64,000 nucleotides of DNA from Punica granatum. Taxonomy: Eukaryota > Streptophyta > Magnoliopsida > Myrtales > Lythraceae. How positions within the stretch are numbered: the stretch's first letter is position 1; the number at the start of each line of letters is the position of its first letter. The notes under the pieces are model-generated. The model did no database searches and was not told the DNA's origin. It saw only the letters and a program-made list of their open reading frames with translations. This document shows, piece by piece, positions 55,438-64,000 of the stretch. The stretch spans positions 5,890,001-5,954,000 of the forward strand of contig NC_045128.1 in assembly GCF_007655135.1 (NCBI RefSeq), written 5' to 3'. The position numbers and the translations under genes were made by a program.

Positions 55438-58400
55438 TCTTTGGTTTATCAATTATTACAAGGTCATTTCGACATCCATCAATTTGATTAAATAAATTTT
55501 TAGTAATCCTATCTCGCCACGTGACGTTAAAAATAACTCATTGAAATGTAAAAAATCGGTGAAAGGAGTGTTAGTTACATGGATAATTTCCCTAAGTATC
55601 ACTAATTACAAGAATTTTATTGGTTTTCCTCACTACAATATTTTTTAGGGAGAATTATCTAAAAATTTCTAATCTAATTGACTTTACCGTTGTATCACTC
55701 TAATAGAATTCCTCCCGCTAACGCTATAAATTTACTATAAGCACTTCTTTGGGTTTCTTGGTTATGGAATTTAGATACCAGCGTACTGCATATGTACGTT
55801 TATTAGCATGATCAAGTACCTATCATCGTCTTTTGGAAAATTTTACTGTTGTACGTACGATGTTTAGTTTTGGAGGGTCGCCGAGAAACTTCGCAAACAA
55901 GTGAAGTTAAAGAGTAGCATACGAAACATATAGCTTAGATAAGAAAGGGACGTGATGGATGATTTAGCCTTAGCAACGCCGATGAAGTTGACCGCAATTT
56001 AAACGTTAGACAACACCAACTTGAGATATTATGGTCTCTGCTATATGTGCTTTGTGTCCTTGCCACACAAATCCATCAGCCTCATCTTTAATTGTCATTT
56101 CCTACGGCAATCATTATCTTCGATCAATTCGGTTCAATACTCTTAAACCGACAAATAAACAGGCAAATCTTGCTCCGAAACTGACACCCGATAGCGCTTA
56201 TGCGACATAACCGTCGCGCGACGCACCCTGGGGAACCTTCCTCCAAATTTTCGTCTTCTGAGTATGTCTTGAATTTACGTACCATGGTATTATGTTAGAA
56301 GAACTTACTGTTTGTGTCTGATTATTGCAGCTAATATATAGAACTCCCATGTACCCATAAACATATACATATATGCATGTGTACGTGTGTGCATGGCCCC
56401 TGGAGGCTTGAAGTGGCAAGGCCGCAAGAGAAAAGACATGCATTGTTTTCAACATATACACAATTTTGTGGTTCCACAAGGGTCCGGATCAGGGGTGAGG
56501 GCTACCTTATCACATAACATCCCAGGTAACATGAACTTGCAGTACTATTATGCAATTAGTCACGTTAACCCAATATATATACCGAACTTATACAGGAAAA
56601 TTTCATGATAATTGATTCTGTTCACGATACTATCTATACCCATAGGTTGCAAAATATGTTTTTCCATAAACCGAAAACACCTCCTCTTATCCTCTTCGGT
56701 CTTTCTACTTTATGTCTCTGTCTAACAGTTGGATAACCAAATGCCACTAATTGAATTGGCAAATTGGACCTTCCATCTATTCTCTATTCTCCCCGTCGTT
56801 GTCTCGGCTCTTCCAATTCTCTTGAGTAACTGCTAATAACTACCCTTGTATACCGAGGAACGTGCTTGTCCAAAACCATAGGTATTTTATTAAATACGTA
56901 ACAATTGAGCAGTCGCCAGACTCGCCACTTCTTATGCATTACGAACATTGTAATCGACTAACATCTTTACACCAATGTAAGTGCATGTAGGGTAATTATA
57001 AATTTCAATTTTATTTGGTGAATAAATCTATCGATATCGTATGTTTTGACAAGAAACTGAAAATTATACAAGTTTGATATTGAATGTCATTCTAATTTGA
57101 GGTATCTTTTGACTTGGAAGTTCGTTATATTGATAAATCCTCACAAATTCTCCAAATATAGCTTTCCATTCACTTCCTTTTCGGATTACAATAGAGGCTT
57201 ATGAATCTAGTACAATATAATATAAATCTTAATAGCTAATCACGGCTAGTGTTTGGGATTTGGTGATCTCTGCTGTTGTTCATTAATTGCTCTACATCGA
57301 TGATAGTTCTTATGAGTTATAAAAAAGTTATAAATTTACGAGTAGTGTCACTACTAGTATTGAACTCGAAATTTCTTAATTACTAGACGAGAGCGTGCGC
57401 AACCATACTACACCTTTTTTTTATCACTTCCGTTAGGCCATGCCATCCAATATAATATCATGTAGAGTTCTCAATTTGCATATATATTAGAGGCTTCAAA
57501 TGAATGAATTGGACAGGGACATCTCAATGCAAAATGTAGGTTTTTTTAGACAAATGGATCGTTTTTTTTTGGCCAAAATCCAAATTAGAAAAGGCTTTCA
57601 ATTTTTTCCTTATTATAAAGAAGAAAATAAACATTTCTTGTTTGTTCCTTTTTCATGGGTGGTGTATCTCTTCCATAAGTAGGGAGTTGATGTGATATTG
57701 AATCAAGCGAAACCCAAGTGGTAAGACAGACTCTGCCTAGCTTATCATCATTTGACAATACCAAATTCGATCCATGCGTGCATCCTATATGGCAAGACAA
57801 TATAATCGCAACTTACAAATCATTATAGAAATAAAAATATATCAGTTTTATAGAACGCTTTCTTTTCAAACTTACACGTGGAGATGGACATATATGCCAA
57901 TAATTTCGGCCATCCTCGAACTTGCTTGGGACTTGGGTTATAGGAGGCTTTATTCTCGAGGTGGAATTTAAGGCGGTGGTCCGATTTCTAAAGGTTTGGT
58001 TCTACTAAGACAACATACTAGCTCTTCTTTAGACAGATTGGATTGCTGAAAAAAAAACTCATTTATCGAAAATGCAATATGTGGGTAGATTGACTTATGG
58101 ATTCACTGTTATTCTTGAATGTAGAAGTTCATGGATTTAGTTTATATCGGCCGGGACTCCCTCTTTTATTATTTAGGGATTTTTTCTATTTGGTTTTTAT
58201 TTTAAATGATTCATAGGCTTCAGTATTTTATTGAGAAGACGTTAAAGTGCATCCTTATCGAGGAGATTTGGCCGTGGACGAGTAACAAAGAGACCCTACT
58301 CGTGTGTAAGTATATTATATATTGATTATTACATTGAAGATAGTGTCATATCATACAATCCTGTTATCTTGTATACTGTCATTTTGGTTAGATAATGAAG

Positions 58401-60790
58401 AATTCTAATAATCGATGTGAGAGGAGAGAGACAGAGAGAGATGGGTGAACTGAAGGAGGCAATGAAGATTGCAGCAGATCCGATGTTGTCAATGCGTCCA
58501 GCGTCCCCATCTCTGAACTTTCTATTCCTAATTAAAAATTTTAACTGAAAAGAGAGATCTATATAATGCAGTGGGCCTTCGCTCAAAATCAAAATGTTTC
58601 GGATATAATTTTCATCAATAAAACTTTTTGTAATTATTTATTTTTCTTTTGCTATCTCTTTATTTGTATTACAAGTCCCCCACATCATAACTGACAAAAA
58701 GGGGAAAAAAAGTTCACACAAAAAATATATAATATGAATTATTTATTAAATTAGAGAGAGATGGACAATATATATAAAATTATAGAGAGACTATAATTTC
58801 CAAATTATAGATAAATTTCTGTCCTGGGACTGGACCGATTCTGCCCCGGGACCAGATAAATTTTCAAAATTATAGATAGATGTTCTTATAAATGCAGCTG
58901 GGCTCTTGGGACGATACTATATGTTCTGTTGTCGTCCCCGGACCCCATTCCACCCAGGGGGGGCAGATGATTAATAAATTAAACATATATAATTTAATTG
59001 TACCGAAACATATATAATTTAATGGATGTGAGGATTTTGTATATTATGAGCTTATTAATTGCATTGGATTGATTCGCCATATTCATGGAATGCTATGGGC
59101 TTCTGATCCCCTTGCTTCCCAAATGATATCCGCCATATTTCTTTAAATGTTCTTCTTATCTTGTTTATTCGTTTTCTTTTCCACATGACGGTCAGATTGT
59201 ATTCGAGACAGCTCTCAACTGAGCACACTTTGACTAATTCACCTTCTTATGCGAGTAGGTCATCTAAATCCAACATGCGTAGGGAAATTCACAGGGATAA
59301 ATATCCATCCAACCTGACTCCAAGGGTATTTAAATAAGCTATTGGTGGCTTGTGTAGACAACTATGCAGTTAGACTTAATCAGCTTGTCAATATATATGC
59401 AGAATTTTTTTTAGACAAGAAGATGAAAGTTATGATGGGGACGCTGATCATAGAGACAATACAATATATTAATTGAAGATTCTAGTCTTGCTGAACATTA
59501 GCTATAAACTGGACAAACGTTTGTTTGCTGATGTTCTGAAATTCATAGATTTTCATAATGAGGAAATTCAGAGGTTTTATTTATTTCTTGAACACAATAG
59601 AAGTCCATGAGTCTAATATAAGAATATGAAATGAAGTGAAATGAAATAGGTACATAAGTCCCATTGGTGTGGGTCAAAGTCAAGACTTCTTGATTCCAAA
59701 TTGATGCCTTATATCACTACACTAAGTCCTCTTCCTTGAGGTTTTATTTAGTTTGCGGCTTTATTATTGTTCTCCAAATTTTGGTTTTGGAGTAATAAAC
59801 ATAGCAATAACGCTAATAAGGGGAAAAAAAAAGAGTCAATACCCCTTAAGGTATAATGCTCAAGGACTCCGACCAATTGATATGCATCACCTGATATCTA
59901 AATACTTAATAGATCCCGATTTATTTAAGTTCGCACTGGACTTATTCTTATCTTATTTTCATTTCTACATAGTACTTTTATATATTTGTACGAATAATTT
60001 ATTATTTCTATTTTTTAATTATGATGATTGCGTCTTAATAGCACACTATGTTTTGAGAAATATTTTTTTTCTTTTGCCTACCTTTCTTATTTCTGGGTGG
60101 AAGCATTTGCCTGGCTGCTTTACTGACATTCTTTCACAAAAATAAAGAAAATCCGTGTTACTGGTTAATATTTTAATAGCGTGAGACAATGCAGCTCGAA
60201 AGTATCAAAAAGGTGTTGTTTATTTAAAGTTACTGAATTTCAAGATGAAGCTAACCAAAATTTTTGGAACTACACATGACGTAGAGACATGAGGGATTGT
60301 GTATGAAGCCTAAGTCATATTATATAATAGAAGATTTGTCATAGATACCCTATCTTCAGACAGTGGAAAAAAGAAACGAGAAAAGGTTGGATAAGAACGT
60401 ACGTGCATGCATGCAGATTGCCCCAACTTAATTAGTAAGTCTCTTCCCAACCCTTTTTAGACAAATCAAATCATGGGTGATCGAGAAAGGGACTGTGACG
60501 CAGTACAAGCACCACTGTAAATTTTTTTTAAAAAAAAATCCTTATGCCCTTTTGTTTAACATTTTCTTTCCTTTTACCTGACTTATAAACCTCTATTATA
60601 ATCAAATAAAAAAAAATCATGAGTGATCTTTTATCGTTATTACTAATTGCCGAGTTTTTAATTTCAGAGAACATGTATCAGAAAGTCTAAGAAGGTGGAT
60701 TTTTCACTTTTAGATTATATATTCATAACAAGACTTTTTGAATCCATTTATCTTCCATTTTGATACCGCAACAATAGCATAAAAGAATTA
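55438..60790. other. Intergenic, no supported gene
   Basis: About 5.3 kb of AT-rich DNA. Open frames of 60-130 codons (for example 59753-60145) are hydrophobic, AT-driven and without domains. Possible remnants of Pol III-type SINE boxes at 57700-57785 (plus; CCAAGTGGTAAGACAGACTC then AATTCGATCCATGCG) and 57340-57400 (minus). No RNA gene or conserved protein found. Confidence 0.45.
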
Positions 60791-60798
60791 TTTTTTAA

Positions 60799-60820
60799 GT
60801 GTGTATATATATATATATAT
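60799..60820. repeat. (TA)n microsatellite
   Basis: About ten TA units. Confidence 0.85.
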
Positions 60821-62950
60821 ATTTGGGTAATAAAGTGTATATTAATTACTATACAATTCGAATTGAGCACGCGACTTGGATATTACTTTTGTAAAGTGCA
60901 TTATCAGCAAAAGGGAAAAACAAATCAAGTGCATGTACAAAAGAAAGAAGCCTAATTATCTCTTTTGATCAAATTGGAGGCCGAGGATAAAAGTAGTGCT
61001 CCATGCAGGATGAGGTCCAAAGAATAAGATTTATAAGAAATGCATCTATACATAGGAATTCGATAGGATTGATTTGCATAGTTTCATTTCCTAGATCTAT
61101 CCCGGCTATCACCAAACACAAAATGAAGGATTTCGGAGATCCTATTACCGTTACGTCCCGTCAACCAAACGCAGCCTTTATGATTTTAAGTGGGGCAGGA
61201 AATGGTAACTAAACTCTTCTTTCCCGTCCCAAGAAAATTTAGTAGCATACATATGGCCAATGCATACGTAAAAAGTAGGAAAGCGACCTCGTATCGGATA
61301 CAGGCCCCCCTGAATTTGTGGTCAAACTTGATTACCTGCCTCCAACACATAATTGGAGAGACTGTTGAAAAATGAAAATGGTCAAGAAATTGTATTGCAC
61401 CTGTATAGATATGGCAGCTACCCCATTATTATGATCTTTTTTCTCCCGGCAATTTGCTAATCCAGCTTATTATAATGGACCAGATATGATTCCCACTTAC
61501 GGATTACGTCGGTAGAAAAACGCTTTAAGTAAGAGATATTTCGAGACATGGAATACTGTTTCCAATTCTTCGCAGTCTGATAAGAATTAGACAGGCCATT
61601 GTACTTGGACATCTTCGGTACATAATTATCGGAATATAATTCGGTATGAGCTATCAGTTTAGAACCATTAGAGAGTTTTTACAGGGTCCATATCAAACCG
61701 ACATGTAGGGTTTAGAAGAAAAGCAAGCAAAGAGCATCGTGAATGTGAATCTGAATAAACAAACGGATGCCTGAACAGTATGATGATAGGTAGAGGCATT
61801 TCTTGCTTTCTGGTTAGGGAGTATCCAAATCATTATCGGATGCAATGTATCTATATCCACAAACAAAGAAAGATAAATAATATATGCAATAGTATTAATA
61901 ATATATATATATATATATATAATAGTTGTATATGTGTGTATATATCACCAAATTGAAAAGAGACTAGTCAAAAGACAATATATGCCAACTGCAATGCCAA
62001 AGACAGAGGATGAGACAAGTTCCATGCAGGCCCCAGAGAGAGACCTGCTCCCCCACCATATGTAATACATATATTCTTTGCTATATTTGTAACCTCATAT
62101 GTGTATATATATATATATATATATTATCATATATCACTTGTATATGAGTTATGAGTATGTTCTGCTTATTAAAATAATAAAATAAATAAAAAATAGAGAA
62201 AAGTATATTCTATGATAATCATTATATTTCTTCTTTTGCTGTTTTTTTTCTTTGACCCCCTTGATATTAATCCATTTCTCTTGATCACTGTTGATTGAAC
62301 TTATAAAATTCAACAAACTCGATATTCCTTTCTGAGCAAAGTGTATTGCTACATGACAGTAGGTATATAGAGGTTCAAAGTCTACCATATTTAATTACTT
62401 TTAATTAAAAAATTAATATATAATAGCCGGTGCTCACCTTCTTACCAGCTTAAATTTTTAGATTTTAGAGAAAAATGCTTCCCCGATGGCACAAATCGCT
62501 GACTTGAAATCAGGAAGTCTTGGGTATGATCCTCGTTAGTGGTACTTCTACCTCCTTTATTTAAATTTCGTTATCCTCGTACTAAATTATAAACCGCTCT
62601 TATAATAATAATAAAAAAATGTGTAACTACTTATATGTCGAGGACTTATTCTAGTAAGAAAAGCTATTTGCATTCATGCCATTCTTGTTTTAAGCAATGT
62701 TGTTTTAGCCATAATTAATATTTCGAAATTATGAAAGTAGTGTCTCTCACAATTTTATCTACCGAAAAGAAATATTCCACATGTAGGAATTAATGTGGCA
62801 TAAATATCATTAATCTGAACAAGAGAAATGTTGGGGAACATCTCATCGGTTAATAAAACGTACGGCAAGTTCATCTAAAAATAAAATTTTAATTTTCACA
62901 TCAGTTGGGCCGTGGTATCTTCGTGAAATTAGTCATTTCATTTAAGAATT
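60821..62950. other. Intergenic, no supported gene
   Basis: AT-rich. Further (TA)n tracts at 61903-61921 and 62105-62124. A possible degenerate SINE body at 62475-62600 (GGTATGATCCTCGTTAGTGG as a B-box-like stretch). No gene. Confidence 0.45.
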
Positions 62951-62954
62951 TAAC

Positions 62955-63096
62955 CCTCCATTTGGATTGAGGGATCGGAGGGAAAGGAAATGAAACGAAT
63001 AAAAAGTTGTATGAGAGTTTTTTGAAAACTATATATAACTTTTTCTTCCCTATTTTACTTTTTCCTTCCTTTCCCTCCTATCCGAACGCACAGTAA
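62955..63096. mobile_element. Small foldback (MITE-like) element
   Basis: Left arm TTTGGATTGAGGGATCGGAGGGAAAGGAA and, on the other strand, right arm GCGTTCGGATAGGAGGGAAAGGAA form an imperfect inverted repeat of about 30-45 bp around a T-rich loop. Similar arms occur at 38690-38770 and perhaps 47670-47760. No target duplication identified. Confidence 0.55.
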
Positions 63097-63099
63097 ACG

Positions 63100-64000
63100 A
63101 AAACATATTCCCATGTTTGACGGAAACTAGCTTAGCTATCTAAGACATTACTTATCACGCAAGAGAGAAACTCCATTTCCCATCTGGCCACGTACATGTC
63201 TCTCCAAACCTAACAATTACCGGTCAACTTGACTTGTCTATATACATACATTGTTTCCAACTTTCCAAGACCCATTTACAATGAAAAATTCATGTACTTA
63301 CAGCTCGTCCTACGTGAGCATACAGTAAAAGAAATGAATTGCTGGCATTTGGCAATACTAAACAATGAAGTTAATTAAGGATGCTCTTCATGAACATATT
63401 GGAAAAGTTGTGTGGTTTCATCAAAATTTAAAAGGTACAAAATCAATTCAAAACACGTGTATAAATCCTCGTATGTTCTACAACTCATTCTGATATTACC
63501 ATTAGCTAGAGAAAGGGACATTCCGCAATAGCGCACACCTTAAATTACATGGAATAATGTATATGTTCTGAGTTCGACTCGCTAATGAGATTTTGAAAAT
63601 GACAAGTATAGCTTATATATGACATGCAGTGTCGCGTAAATATCTGTACGTTAGTTGTTTTCCCAGTCGTCTAATAATCCTTGTTACTTTTGTCTATAAA
63701 AGCTTACCAATCGACTGATTTAATTGATTGAACCATAAAAGTGAATATTATATACGTAATTTTTCAATTGATAATTGATTCGAAACAGACAACGTTAGCC
63801 ACCGATTTCAGGTTATCAAATCCAGTTCGATTTAGTACAAGAAAGCAACGTGGGGGCCAGTAGCATAGGGTGGGCATGTTGCGAATACAACCATATTGTA
63901 CGTGAAACTCGGAGTCAGCTATGATCATGATGGATGTTTTATATGTTCGGGGTATGTCAAACCCTAAATTTCAAACATGATATCGATGAGGGAGGTTCCA
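63100..64000. other. Intergenic to window end
   Basis: No gene or transposon terminus I can support. A TATA-like CTATAAAAG at about 63694-63702 has no coding sequence after it within the window. Confidence 0.4.

Noticed and set aside
59753..60145. 130-codon hydrophobic frame
   Set aside because: AT-driven Phe/Leu/Ile-rich translation typical of non-coding DNA.
1..64000. tRNA, rRNA, snoRNA and microRNA genes
   Set aside because: Looked for cloverleaf-like box pairs and familiar conserved miRNA words; found only degenerate SINE-like boxes, nothing firm. A covariance-model search would decide.
1..64000. CRISPR arrays, operons, phage or bacterial islands
   Set aside because: No regular spacer-repeat structure; all genes are intron-rich plant genes.

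Overview
This is a nuclear window from a flowering plant, almost certainly a core eudicot. It has large AT-rich intergenic DNA, spliceosomal introns with GT-AG (and one GC-AG) borders, plant-type genes (plastid ADP-glucose pyrophosphorylase, a CIB1-type bHLH factor) and a dense load of plant transposons (Ty1/copia, TRIM, MULE, MITE, SINE, LINE remnants). I cannot name the species from sequence alone.

Left part (1-20.9 kb) is repeat-rich and gene-poor. A decayed Mutator-like element (MULE) spans about 1217-13141, with long terminal inverted repeats and a 9-bp target duplication. It holds the two broken ends of a MuDR-type transposase and a GRF zinc-finger reading frame. Its middle is filled by younger insertions: a SINE, a 724-bp inverted-repeat element and a 321-bp MITE, each with its own target duplication. 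A TRIM retrotransposon sits just outside its left end, and part of that TRIM with its flank recurs inside the MULE. Further right are a LINE RNase H remnant, a diverged tandem duplication, an intron-bearing pseudogene of ribosomal protein eS25 and a second LINE remnant.

20,942-26,443 is a full-length Ty1/copia element on the minus strand. Its two LTRs are almost identical, so insertion is very recent, yet the pol frame is already broken by a frameshift.

27-50.2 kb is the gene island, with five intact multi-exon genes for which I could place every exon: (1) ADP-glucose pyrophosphorylase large subunit (+, 14 coding exons, 529 aa), starch synthesis; (2) a PV42/SNF4-like four-CBS protein (+, 7 exons, 429 aa), a presumptive SnRK1 gamma-type energy sensor; (3) translocon-associated protein alpha (-, 8 exons, 260 aa), ER translocation; (4) SPB1-type rRNA 2'-O-methyltransferase (+, 11 exons, 836 aa), ribosome biogenesis, followed by a decayed duplicate of its own 3' end; (5) a CIB1/bHLH63-like transcription factor (-, 6 exons, 429 aa). 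The genes are independent transcription units. The neighbouring AGPase and CBS genes both concern carbon and energy status, but nothing shows co-regulation.

The right part (50.6-64 kb) has no gene I can support. It holds a 421-bp palindromic MITE, two more copies of the SINE with perfect 13-bp target duplications, a second TRIM (minus strand), several microsatellites and a small foldback element. I found no CRISPR, operon, phage or unknown enzymatic system. The most informative features are the nested transposon history, the SINE family with exact target duplications, an apparent MITE empty-site paralogue, the AGPase subunit lacking two catalytic residues, and the partial gene duplications.
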